Shown piece after piece: positions 33,474 through 41,070 of a stretch of 64,000 nt of DNA (positions are counted from its first letter, which is position 1; every line of letters begins with the position of its first letter). The translations under genes were made by a program, and so were the position numbers. The notes below the pieces were generated by a model. The model saw only the letters and a list, made by a program, of their open reading frames with translations. It made no database searches and was not told the DNA's origin. This stretch comes from Dactylosporangium vinaceum (lineage in GTDB: Bacteria > Actinomycetota > Actinomycetes > Mycobacteriales > Micromonosporaceae). Location of the stretch: the NCBI RefSeq assembly GCF_019904175.1, contig NZ_CP061913.1, positions 9,238,001 to 9,302,000 on the forward strand, in the 5' to 3' direction.

Positions 33474-35132
33474 TCAGCGGTACGCGGTCAGGAACCGGTC
33501 CCGGAACTGGTCCATCCGCCACACCGGTGCCCCGTCGCGCGGCCGCAGCCCGTCCTGCCAGCCCCACCCGGAGATCTTGGCGAGCACCTTGGGGTCCTTG
33601 GCGACGATCGTGATCGGGACGTCGTGACTGGCCGTGTCGCCGACGATGATCGGTGAGGGCTGGTGGTCGCCGAGGAACACGACGACGAGATTGTCGTCAC
33701 CGTAGGTCTCCACGTACGAGATCAGGGAGCTGAGCGAGTACACGATGGAGTTGCGGTAGGCGGTTCGGATCTTGTCCGATGTCCGCCAGGCCACGTCCGG
33801 TGGGTCACCGTCGGTGCTCATGGTGCTGTAGACGGTGCCGTCGCCGACCTGGTCCCAGCCGACGAGCTGCGGGATCGGCGTCCACGGAGCGTGACTGGAC
33901 ACGAGCGGGATCTCGGTGAACGTGGGCTGGTGGCCGGGCTGGCGCTCCAGTCGCTGGTACGCCGCGAGGGTGAACTGGTCCGGCACCGGCACGTAGCTGA
34001 ACTTCGGGCCCTTGTAGCCGATGTTCCGCGAGTCGTAGAGGTCGTGGTACTGGAAGAACTTCCCCTCGGGCCAGTCGCGGTCGTTGGCCGGCATGATCCC
34101 GCCGATGTGCCACCCGCTGCGGCGGAACGCCGCGTTGAGCGTGAACCGGTCCCCCGCCAGCAGCGACGAACTTCGCTGATTGTTGTCGACCCAGAGCCCG
34201 GACAGCAGCGTCTCGTGCGCCATCCAGCTGCCACCGCCGGTGATCGGCGAGGTCAGGAACGCCGTCCTGGCCCCGAACCCGAGCGACTGGAGCTTCGTCG
34301 TGCCCGCGTCGAGCACGGCGTTGACCTGCGGCGCGTACTGCGGGTTCTGCACCGCGTCCCGCCCGTAGCTCTCGACGAACGTGAGCAGGACGTCCTTGCC
34401 ACGCAGCGCGGTGAGCAGCTGCGAGCCGGGCACGTCGCGGAACGCGTCGATCTGCGCCTGCTGGCCGAACTTCTCGCCGTCGTTGATGTCCCGCCGGACC
34501 AGCGAGATCTGGGTGCCGAGCGCGGTGACGGCGCCGTCCGAGGCGGCCTGCAGGCCCAGCACGCCGCAGATCGCCCAGGCCACGGCGAGCACAGCGGTGC
34601 CCCGGGTCGTAGCCGTCTGGTGACGCACCGCGAGCCGGGCCAGCCGCCGCAGCGTGAGCGTCATGACCACCGGCACCGCGAGGACGACCAGGCCGAGGAT
34701 CACCGTGACCAGGACCGCCGCCGGCTCGCCCAGGGACGAGCTGACCAGACCGTACGCCGGCTGGAGCAGCACCCAGTCGAGCACCGGGTCGAACGGGCGC
34801 GACAACGCTGTGTAAAAGCCCAGGTTGAACAGCCGGATGATGAGCAGGAAGCCGAGGATCACGCCGGCGACGCTCAGGACCACGGTGCGCATCCAGCCGC
34901 GCACGGCGAGGAAGATCGCGACGAGCAGCAGCCCCTCGATCGGGATCTTCACAAAGCCGCCGAAGGTGTACTGCGTGAGCCGATCCGGTGTGACGAGCGT
35001 GAACAGCACCACCGCCGCACCCAGCAGCGTCCCCACCCACACGAGCACCCGCCGGACCGGCCGCCGCCCGGGTGCCGGGGCCTCGGGGGCGTCGGTGGTG
35101 TCCGCGGGCGGCGGGGCGATGTCGACCGCCAT
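33474..35132 (-). CDS. Sulfatase-like (alkaline phosphatase superfamily) membrane protein
   Basis: 552-aa protein with about five N-terminal membrane segments (35-200; for example VLVWVGTLLGAAVVLFTLV and LVTVILGLVVLAVPVVM) and an extracellular sulfatase/LTA-synthase-like domain. Recognisable parts are KDVLLTFVESYGRDA, AFLTSPITGGGSWMAHETLLSG and the metal-binding VVVFLGDHQPSPI. Where lipoteichoic-acid synthase-type enzymes have the Thr nucleophile (T-P), this reads YAPQVNAVL (A-P), so catalysis by the usual mechanism is doubtful. The start ATG 35132 shares one base with the stop of the CDP-alcohol transferase gene (TGATG), implying coupled synthesis and a joint role in polar lipid or polymer modification. 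Confidence 0.82.
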   Translation of the reverse strand: MAVDIAPPPADTTDAPEAPAPGRRPVRRVLVWVGTLLGAAVVLFTLVTPDRLTQYTFGGFVKIPIEGLLLVAIFLAVRGWMRTVVLSVAGVILGFLLIIRLFNLGFYTALSRPFDPVLDWVLLQPAYGLVSSSLGEPAAVLVTVILGLVVLAVPVVMTLTLRRLARLAVRHQTATTRGTAVLAVAWAICGVLGLQAASDGAVTALGTQISLVRRDINDGEKFGQQAQIDAFRDVPGSQLLTALRGKDVLLTFVESYGRDAVQNPQYAPQVNAVLDAGTTKLQSLGFGARTAFLTSPITGGGSWMAHETLLSGLWVDNNQRSSSLLAGDRFTLNAAFRRSGWHIGGIMPANDRDWPEGKFFQYHDLYDSRNIGYKGPKFSYVPVPDQFTLAAYQRLERQPGHQPTFTEIPLVSSHAPWTPIPQLVGWDQVGDGTVYSTMSTDGDPPDVAWRTSDKIRTAYRNSIVYSLSSLISYVETYGDDNLVVVFLGDHQPSPIIVGDTASHDVPITIVAKDPKVLAKISGWGWQDGLRPRDGAPVWRMDQFRDRFLTAYR

Positions 35133-35845
35133 CAGGAGGCCGCCGCAACCGTGAGCGACTGCCGCCGCCAGCGCCACAGCACCTCGGAGCCGAACGACTC
35201 GACGAGGAACAGCAGCGAGATCGCCACCACCGTCGTGGTCACGGACAGTGGCAGCAGCCCGGACGCGGCAACGGCCAGCGTCACGCCCTGCATCGCGGCC
35301 ACGACCTTGCGCCAGTATCGCGGCGGCACCGGACCGCGCAGCCACGGCACCAGCCAGGTGGCCAGGCCGATCACGTAGCGCATCAGCCCGATGGCCAGCA
35401 CCCACGCCCCGACCGACTCGGCGACGAACGCGCTCAGCACCAGGATCAGCCAGGCGTCGGTCTCCATGTCGAAGCGCGCGCCGAGCGGGGTGCAGCTGCC
35501 GGTCCTGCGGGCGACGTTGCCGTCCACCGCGTCGAGCGCCAGGGCGACAGCGCTCAGCGTGACGAGCACCGGGATCGACACGGGCCCGGTGAAGGAGTCA
35601 GCGGTCAGCGCGGCGATGCCGCCGATGAGCCCGGCCCGCAGCAGCGTCACCCAGTTCGCCGCCCCGAACGCCTCGGCGCCGGTGCGCTGCAGGCCGTGCG
35701 CGAGCACGAGGAAGGTGACGGTCCCGCTCGCGAAGCCGACCACCCACCCCGCCGTCCCGAGCCCGACGGTCCCCGCGAGAACGTTGAGCACGGCGAAGTG
35801 GAAGATCAGTCCGATGGTGGGACCGGTACGAACGCTCGGCATCAT
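35132..35845 (-). CDS. CDP-alcohol phosphatidyltransferase
   Basis: About 237-aa integral membrane enzyme that transfers a phosphoalcohol from a CDP-alcohol. The full signature D-x2-D-G-x2-A-R-x8-G-x3-D-x3-D is present: LDAVDGNVARR followed by PLGARFDMETD. Six or so hydrophobic segments surround it. The start is uncertain: ATG 35845 or 35842 follows GGAG closely, while ATG 35878 would add 11 residues but lacks a ribosome-binding site. It is coupled to the sulfatase-like gene and divergent from the dehydrogenase/PTPS/glycosyltransferase genes. The acceptor, and whether it serves the divergent pathway, are unknown. Confidence 0.9.
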   Translation of the reverse strand: MMPSVRTGPTIGLIFHFAVLNVLAGTVGLGTAGWVVGFASGTVTFLVLAHGLQRTGAEAFGAANWVTLLRAGLIGGIAALTADSFTGPVSIPVLVTLSAVALALDAVDGNVARRTGSCTPLGARFDMETDAWLILVLSAFVAESVGAWVLAIGLMRYVIGLATWLVPWLRGPVPPRYWRKVVAAMQGVTLAVAASGLLPLSVTTTVVAISLLFLVESFGSEVLWRWRRQSLTVAAAS

Positions 35846-35951
35846 CGCTCCGTCTACGAGGCTGTGCTTGCTGACCATGGAACTCGTGAGTGCATACGCT
35901 CGAGGCGCCGTATCGGTTCGATCGCATTCCACCGACAAGGGGCTGGGACAC

Positions 35952-36920
35952 ATGGCGAAAGCGTTCTGGACGACCGCGTCCGGAGGGGAGATCCGCCCGG
36001 TCGAGGTGCCCGCGCCGGGTGAGGACGAGGTGCTGGTCAGGACGCTGTACTCGGGTGTGAGCCGCGGCACCGAGACGCTCGTCTTCGCCGGTGCCGTGCC
36101 GCCCGACCAGCACGGGGTGATGCGCGCGCCGTTCCAGGAAGGCGACTTCCCATACCCGGTCAAGTACGGCTACCTCAATGTCGGTGTCGTGGCGGCGGGC
36201 CCGCCGCAGCTGGCCGGGCGGACGGTGTTCAGCCTGTATCCACACCAGACCGAGTACGTCGTGCCGGCCGCGGCCGTGGTTCCCGTACCCGACGGCGTGC
36301 CGGCCAATCGGGCGGTTCTGGCCGGCACGGTGGAGACGGCGGTCAATGCGCTGTGGGACGCCGCCCCGCTGATCGGCGACCGGGTCACGGTGGTCGGGGC
36401 CGGGATGGTCGGCTGCAGCGTGGCCGCCCTGCTCGCCCGCCTCCCCGGCGCCGAGGTGGAGCTGGTCGACACCGACCCGGCCCGCCGTACGGTCGCCGAG
36501 GCGCTGGGCGTGCCGTTCGCCCACCCCGATGCCGCCACGGCCGGGCGTGACCTGGTCGTGCACGCGAGCGCTTCGGAGCGCGGCCTGCAGCGGGCGCTGG
36601 AGCTGCTGCGACCGGAGGGTACGGTGCTGGAGCTGAGCTGGTACGGCGACCGCCCGGTGACGCTCGGCCTCGGGGGCGCCTTCCACTCGGGCCGCCTCAC
36701 GATCCGCAGCAGCCAGGTCGGCACCGTGTCCCCGGCCCGGTCCGGCTCCCGCACCTACGCCGACCGGCTGGCCCTGGCCCTGCGCCTGCTGCGCGACCCG
36801 GCGTTCGACGCGCTGCTCACCGGCTCGTCGCCGTTCGCCGATCTGCCGGCGGTGCTGCCGCGGCTGGCCGACGGTACCCTTCCGGCTCTGTGCCACCTGA
36901 TCACCTACGACAGGAGCTGA
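35952..36920 (+). CDS. Medium-chain (zinc-type) dehydrogenase-like protein
   Basis: 322-aa MDR-superfamily oxidoreductase, ATG 35952. The N-terminal GroES-like part contains SGVSRGTETLVFAGAVP and KYGYLNVGVV. The nucleotide-binding fold has VTVVGAGMVGCSVAALLA, with acidic VDTD at the end of strand 2 suggesting NAD(H). The canonical structural-zinc Cys cluster is absent. It is 4 nt before the PTPS-like gene and begins the pterin/flavin-like operon. It probably oxidises or reduces a sugar- or pterin-derived intermediate; the substrate is unassigned. Confidence 0.85.
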   Translation: MAKAFWTTASGGEIRPVEVPAPGEDEVLVRTLYSGVSRGTETLVFAGAVPPDQHGVMRAPFQEGDFPYPVKYGYLNVGVVAAGPPQLAGRTVFSLYPHQTEYVVPAAAVVPVPDGVPANRAVLAGTVETAVNALWDAAPLIGDRVTVVGAGMVGCSVAALLARLPGAEVELVDTDPARRTVAEALGVPFAHPDAATAGRDLVVHASASERGLQRALELLRPEGTVLELSWYGDRPVTLGLGGAFHSGRLTIRSSQVGTVSPARSGSRTYADRLALALRLLRDPAFDALLTGSSPFADLPAVLPRLADGTLPALCHLITYDRS

Positions 36921-36924
36921 CTCC

Positions 36925-37323
36925 GTGTACAGCCTCACCGTCCGTGACCACATGATGATCGCCCACAGCTTCCGCGGCGAGGTCTTCGGCCCCGCGCAGC
37001 GGCTGCACGGCGCGACGTACGTGGTGGACGTCTCGTTCTTCCGCCGCGAGCTCGACGCCGACAGCCTGGTCGTCGACATCGGTCTCGCGTCCGAGCAGCT
37101 CAAGGACGTACTGTCGGCGCTGAACTACCGCAACCTCGACGACGAGCCCGACTTCGAGGGCCGCAACACGTCGACGGAGATGCTGGCCGCGGTGGTCGCC
37201 GACCGGCTGGCCGAGCGGATCGCCGCGGGTGCACTGGGCCCGGGCGCGGCCGGCCTGGAGCGGGTCGCGGTCACGCTCCGCGAGTCGCATGTGGCGTGGG
37301 CGACGTACGAGCGGGATCTGTGA
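36925..37323 (+). CDS. PTPS/QueD-fold protein lacking zinc and catalytic residues
   Basis: 132-aa T-fold protein of the 6-pyruvoyl-tetrahydropterin synthase family, GTG 36925. His14 (MIAHSF) and His28 (RLHGATY) align with two zinc ligands, but the third, from HGHNY, is Ala30. The catalytic Cys and the D-H pair (DHK-x-L) are also missing (NYRNLDD). The pterin-anchoring Glu appears kept (LRESHVAW, Glu120). This matches what I recall of S. coelicolor SCO6650, a structurally characterised homologue without zinc or PTPS activity that still has a pterin-like site. The GTGA overlap with the glycosyltransferase argues for a shared pathway. It probably acts on a pteridine- or pyrimidine-like metabolite by a different reaction. 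Confidence 0.85.
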   Translation: MYSLTVRDHMMIAHSFRGEVFGPAQRLHGATYVVDVSFFRRELDADSLVVDIGLASEQLKDVLSALNYRNLDDEPDFEGRNTSTEMLAAVVADRLAERIAAGALGPGAAGLERVAVTLRESHVAWATYERDL

Positions 37324-39005
37324 CGGTCTTCGCCGTCTTCCCGAACGACATCGACGATCCGGACCGCCCCAGCGGCGGCAACCGCTACGATCGCGAGCTC
37401 TGCACGGGGCTGGCCGCGCTGGGCTGGGACGTCGCCGAACGTCCGGCCTTCGGTGCGTGGCCGGCCCCGGCCCCGGCCGAGCTGGCGGCGCTGGACGCTT
37501 TGCTGTCCGGCCTCCCGGCGGGCGCCACAGTGTTGATCGACGGTTTGATCGCGTCGTGCGCACCGGCGGTCATGGAGGCCCACGCCTCGCGTCTTCGCCT
37601 GATCACGCTCGTCCACATGCCGTTCGGCGACCTCGATCCATCCACCCAGACCGACGAAAATCGAGCACTACAGTCAACATCGACGATAATCACGACAAGC
37701 GAGTGGAGCCGACACCGCCTGAGCGAGCTCTACGACCTACAGCACAACCACATCGTCACCGCCACCCCCGGCGTCACCCCCGCCCCGATCGCCCCCGGCT
37801 CAACCAGCCCCAGCCCGACCACCCTCCGCTCCCCCAGCCCAGGCTCCCCCGCCCCAGGCTCCACCAGCCCGGGCGCTGCCGGCGACCAACGACCAGGGGT
37901 AGCAGCTGTCGGCGATCAGGGCCCGACCGGCCCGGACCAGACCAGCCCGGACCAGACCAGCCCTGGCCCGGCCGCCCCTGGCTCAACCAGCCCCAGCTCG
38001 CTCAATCCTGGCTCGATCCGCTGCGGCTCGACGCACGCCGGCTCGAACGCCCTCAGCGCGACCGCCTCCACGTCGACCGACCCAACGGACCCCAGCTCGA
38101 CCAGCACGGGCTCGACCACCCTCCGCTCCACCAGCACAACCGGCCCGGGCACAACCGGCCCGAGCACAACCGACCCGAGCACAACCGACCCGGCCACGGC
38201 CAGCGCAACCGGCTCAGGCACGACCGGCTCGGGGGCAACCACACCCGCGCCGCCCTTATCCGCCACGACGAGCACGAACAGCGCGACCAGCTCAGGCACG
38301 ACCAACACAACCGGCTCAGACATGACCGGTCCCGACGCGACCAGCTCGGGCACGACCGACCCGTCCGCGACCAGCGCAACCGGCACGACGGAGATCGGCT
38401 CGACGCGTCTCGGCTCGGCTCGGCCCAGCGCCATCGGCACCGGGCCGGTGCTGTTGTGCGTTGCTGCGATCGGGCCGCACAAGGGCCAGGACGTGCTTGT
38501 CGAGGCGCTGGGTCGGGTCGCCGATCACGATTGGACATGCACGCTGGTCGGCGCACCCGTCGATGTCGACTACTTTGCTGAGCTCTCGACGAAAATCGAC
38601 GTGCTAGGTCTGGGCCAGCGGATCCACTTGGCCGGTCCGCAACGCGGTGCGGCTCTGGACGGGTACTACAACGCGGCCGACCTTCTGGTCCACCCTACCC
38701 GGGGCGAGACGTACGGCATGGTCGCCGTCGAAGCCCTGGCCCGCGGCATCCCCGTCCTGGGCACCACCGCAAAGGGGCTGCCCGAAGCCATAGGCACCGC
38801 CGCCCCGCCCGGCTGGCTGGTCCCGCCCGGCGACCCCGCCGCCCTGGCCGACGCGTTACGCCGCTGGCTGAACGACCCCGACCTGCGCACCCGGCTCCGC
38901 GCCGCGGCCCTGACCCGCCGAGCCGCCCTGACCGGCTGGGACGTGACAGCCCGCCGAGTCGCCGCCGCCCTGACCAACACCGGCCCCGACCAACTCCGGC
39001 GCTGA
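37320..39005 (+). CDS. GT4-type glycosyltransferase with 220-residue inserted linker
   Basis: 561-aa glycosyltransferase, GTG 37320 in a GTGA overlap. The N-terminal Rossmann fold (1-150) has FPNDIDDPDRPSGGNRYDREL and LITLVHMPFGD. The C-terminal UDP-sugar-binding fold begins LLCVAAIGPHKGQDVLVEAL (379) and ends with the E-x7-E region HPTRGETYGMVAVEALARG. Between them, from GVTPAP (151-156) to about residue 373, lies a Ser/Thr/Pro/Gly-rich low-complexity stretch not expected in GT4 enzymes, where the linker is only a few residues. The core motifs are intact, so the protein may fold with a disordered loop. A sugar is probably added to a product of the neighbouring pterin/flavin-like enzymes. Confidence 0.87.
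   Translation: MTVFAVFPNDIDDPDRPSGGNRYDRELCTGLAALGWDVAERPAFGAWPAPAPAELAALDALLSGLPAGATVLIDGLIASCAPAVMEAHASRLRLITLVHMPFGDLDPSTQTDENRALQSTSTIITTSEWSRHRLSELYDLQHNHIVTATPGVTPAPIAPGSTSPSPTTLRSPSPGSPAPGSTSPGAAGDQRPGVAAVGDQGPTGPDQTSPDQTSPGPAAPGSTSPSSLNPGSIRCGSTHAGSNALSATASTSTDPTDPSSTSTGSTTLRSTSTTGPGTTGPSTTDPSTTDPATASATGSGTTGSGATTPAPPLSATTSTNSATSSGTTNTTGSDMTGPDATSSGTTDPSATSATGTTEIGSTRLGSARPSAIGTGPVLLCVAAIGPHKGQDVLVEALGRVADHDWTCTLVGAPVDVDYFAELSTKIDVLGLGQRIHLAGPQRGAALDGYYNAADLLVHPTRGETYGMVAVEALARGIPVLGTTAKGLPEAIGTAAPPGWLVPPGDPAALADALRRWLNDPDLRTRLRAAALTRRAALTGWDVTARRVAAALTNTGPDQLRR
37777..38438 (+). repeat. Low-complexity coding expansion in glycosyltransferase
   Basis: Degenerate short repeats built from GGCTC(G/A)ACC, CCGAGCACAACC and CCGGGCACAACC words, encoding GST-SP, PSTTD and GTTG units. 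The stretch is in frame throughout without a stop. The DNA words resemble those in the scpB expansion at 49.9-50.5 kb. Confidence 0.8.
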
Positions 39006-39438
39006 CCAACACCGGCGATGACCAACCCGGCCCTGACCAACACCGGCGCTGACCACCCGGACCCGGCCACCCAGCCCCGACCCTCGCCGCTCCGGTCCCA
39101 CCTCTCCTCCATCCCACGGCTCGTCTGATCCACCCCGCGACATGACTGCTCCATGCCGCGACATGTCCGATCCGCGCTGCGACATGGCTGATCCGCGCCG
39201 CGACGTGTCTGCTCCGTGCTGCGACATGTCTGCTCCGTGCTGCGACATGTCTGCTCCGTGCTGCGACGACCGGCAAAACGGATATGCGGCAGATCGCCGC
39301 ATCCCGGTCATCCATTGCGCAATGGCGCCGGCGTGCGCAGTCGCCCGGCGTGCGGGGTCGAGGCGCCCCGCGGTGGGTAACTGAACCGGATCAGGCCGAG
39401 CGGCGTATGACACAAGAGATCGTCCCGAAGGAGCCGCC
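39006..39438. other. Repeat-rich intergenic region
   Basis: About 430 bases between the glycosyltransferase and the membrane protein. It starts with repeats of CTGACCAACACCGGC-type words continuing from the end of the glycosyltransferase gene, then holds the 21-bp array described separately. Open frames on both strands through the array give only heptapeptide repeats and are not considered genes. The ribosome-binding site GAAGGAG for the next gene is at the right end. Confidence 0.6.
39137..39262. repeat. Six-copy 21-bp tandem repeat
   Basis: Units of 21 bp start at 39137, 39158, 39179, 39200, 39221 and 39242; the last two are identical (GCGACATGTCTGCTCCGTGC plus T), with increasing divergence leftward. 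A partial unit GCGACGAC follows. Period 21 equals two helical turns and seven codons. Confidence 0.9.
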
Positions 39439-40422
39439 ATGCCGACCGCCGCCGCCCCCGCACCCGCCGAGGCGTCGACGGTTCCTGTGCGCAAGACGCC
39501 GAAGCGGGCGCGCCGGGTCAACTGGGGTCTGGTCCAGACGATCGGCGGCGTGGCCGTGCTCGCGATGCTCGTCTGGCGGCTCGGGAGCGGGCCGTTCCTC
39601 GCCGGGCTGCGGCTGATCGACGGCTGGGCGGTCGGTGCCGCGTTGACCGTCGGCGGGGCCACCATCGTGGCGTGTGCCTGGCGGTGGCGGATCGTCGCGC
39701 GGGGGCTGGGGCTGCGGCTGTCGCTGTGGACGGCGACCGCCGAGCTGTACCGGGCCTGCCTCATCAACTCCACCCTGCCCAGCGGCGTCCTGGGTGACGT
39801 CGACCGCGCGGTCGGGCACGGACGTGCGGAGGGGGACGTGTCACGCGGCATCCGGGCCGTCGTCTGGGAGCGCTCGGCCGGCCAGGTCGTGCAGATCGCG
39901 CTCGCGCTCACCCTGCTCTGGGTGCTCCCGTCGCCGGTACGGCCGTTCGTGCCCCGCATCGCCGCCGTCGCCGGGCTCGTCGCGTTGACCGTCGTCGTGC
40001 TCGCGCTCGTCGCCGGGCGGCGGGGGCCGCAGTGGTGGCGCGGCGCGATCCGGACCGTGCGGGCCGACGTGCGCGAGGTGCTCCTGGCCCGGCGCATCTG
40101 GCCCGGCGTCGTCTTCTTCTCCGTGGTCGCGGTCGGTGGTCACCTCGTCACGTTCCTGGTGGCCGCGCGCACTGCCGGCCTCACCGTCCCGGCGACGCAG
40201 CTGCTGCCGCTGACGTTGCTGGCCCTGCTCGCGATGGGAATTCCGGCCAACATCGGCGGGTTCGGACCCCGTGAGGGCGTCGCGGCCTGGGCCTTCGCCG
40301 CGGCCGGGCTCACCGCCGCCCAGGGGGTCGCAACCGCGACCGTCTACGGGGTACTGGTGTTGGTGGCCAGCCTCCCCGGCGTCGCGGTCCTGCTCTTCCG
40401 CCGACGCACCGTAGCCAGCTGA
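39439..40422 (+). CDS. Lysylphosphatidylglycerol-synthase-like transmembrane protein
   Basis: 327-aa polytopic membrane protein of the LPG_synthase_TM (UPF0104) type, ATG 39439 with GAAGGAG upstream. Family landmarks are LINSTLPSGVLGDVDRAV, IRAVVWERSAGQVVQ and MGIPANIGGFGPREGVAAWAF. About eight hydrophobic segments are present. It lacks the cytosolic aminoacyl-transferase domain of MprF, so it is not an LPG synthase by itself. Members of this family are often flippase-like partners in glycolipid or polyprenyl-linked pathways. Here it sits between a glycosyltransferase and GTP cyclohydrolase II, 11 nt before the latter, so export of a glycosylated product is conceivable. Confidence 0.87.
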   Translation: MPTAAAPAPAEASTVPVRKTPKRARRVNWGLVQTIGGVAVLAMLVWRLGSGPFLAGLRLIDGWAVGAALTVGGATIVACAWRWRIVARGLGLRLSLWTATAELYRACLINSTLPSGVLGDVDRAVGHGRAEGDVSRGIRAVVWERSAGQVVQIALALTLLWVLPSPVRPFVPRIAAVAGLVALTVVVLALVAGRRGPQWWRGAIRTVRADVREVLLARRIWPGVVFFSVVAVGGHLVTFLVAARTAGLTVPATQLLPLTLLALLAMGIPANIGGFGPREGVAAWAFAAAGLTAAQGVATATVYGVLVLVASLPGVAVLLFRRRTVAS

Positions 40423-40433
40423 AGAGGAGAAGG

Positions 40434-41066
40434 ATGTTCGAGACTTTGCCCGGGGCAACCATGCGCACGCAGGTGACCGTGCCGCTGCGGCTCCTCGACG
40501 GGTACTCCACCACCGCCCGCCTGTTCTCGTTCAACGGCCTGGTCGACGGCCGTGAACACGTTGCGTTCGGCCTCGGTGACTGGGCGGGCGCGGTCCGCCG
40601 GGCCGCCGACGGAGGCGCCGCGCCGCTCGTCCGCCTGCACAGTGAGTGCCTGACCGGTGACATCTTCGGCAGTGAGCGGTGCGACTGCGGGCCGCAGCTG
40701 CGCGAGGCCATCGAGCGGATCTCCGAGGCCGGCGGGTTTCTGCTGTACCTGCGGCAGGAGGGGCGGGGCATCGGGCTGTACTCGAAGCTCGACGCCTATG
40801 CGCTGCAGGACACCGGCCTGGACACCTTCGAGGCCAACATCGCGCTCGGGCACGCCGAGGACGAGCGCGACTACTCGGCCGCGGCCCAGATGCTCGACGC
40901 GCTCGGCGTCCAGCGGATCCGGCTGCTGACCAACAACCCCGACAAGGCCGACCAGCTCGACAGCCTCGGCGTGACGGTGGCAAGCGTGGTCCCGACAGGC
41001 ATCTTCCTGAGCCCGGCCAACGCGAGCTACCTCGCGGCCAAGGCGAGCCGGGCCGCGGCCCGGTGA
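40434..41066 (+). CDS. ribA: GTP cyclohydrolase II (RibA-type), cluster paralogue
   Basis: 210-aa stand-alone cyclohydrolase II that opens GTP, releasing formate and pyrophosphate. The zinc site HSECLTGD...CDCG is intact (Cys72, Cys83, Cys85). The catalytic region RQEGRGIGL and LRLLTNNPDKADQL are as in E. coli RibA. The residue matching E. coli Tyr105 is Tyr122 in DAYALQDTG. From memory, S. coelicolor SCO6655, which sits with a PTPS homologue, has Met there and stops at the formylated product. This protein should therefore make the canonical diamino-pyrimidinone. No riboflavin synthase genes adjoin, so it is probably a specialised paralogue feeding the reductase 4 nt downstream rather than the housekeeping enzyme. 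Confidence 0.92.
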   Translation: MFETLPGATMRTQVTVPLRLLDGYSTTARLFSFNGLVDGREHVAFGLGDWAGAVRRAADGGAAPLVRLHSECLTGDIFGSERCDCGPQLREAIERISEAGGFLLYLRQEGRGIGLYSKLDAYALQDTGLDTFEANIALGHAEDERDYSAAAQMLDALGVQRIRLLTNNPDKADQLDSLGVTVASVVPTGIFLSPANASYLAAKASRAAAR

Positions 41067-41070
41067 TCTG

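Noticed and set aside
39137..39262. Possible CRISPR array
   Set aside because: The units are contiguous tandem repeats without unique spacers, and no cas genes are present.
39142..39384. Heptapeptide-repeat open frame within the 21-bp array
   Set aside because: Any frame through a 21-bp array is repetitive; no start context or conserved domain supports translation.
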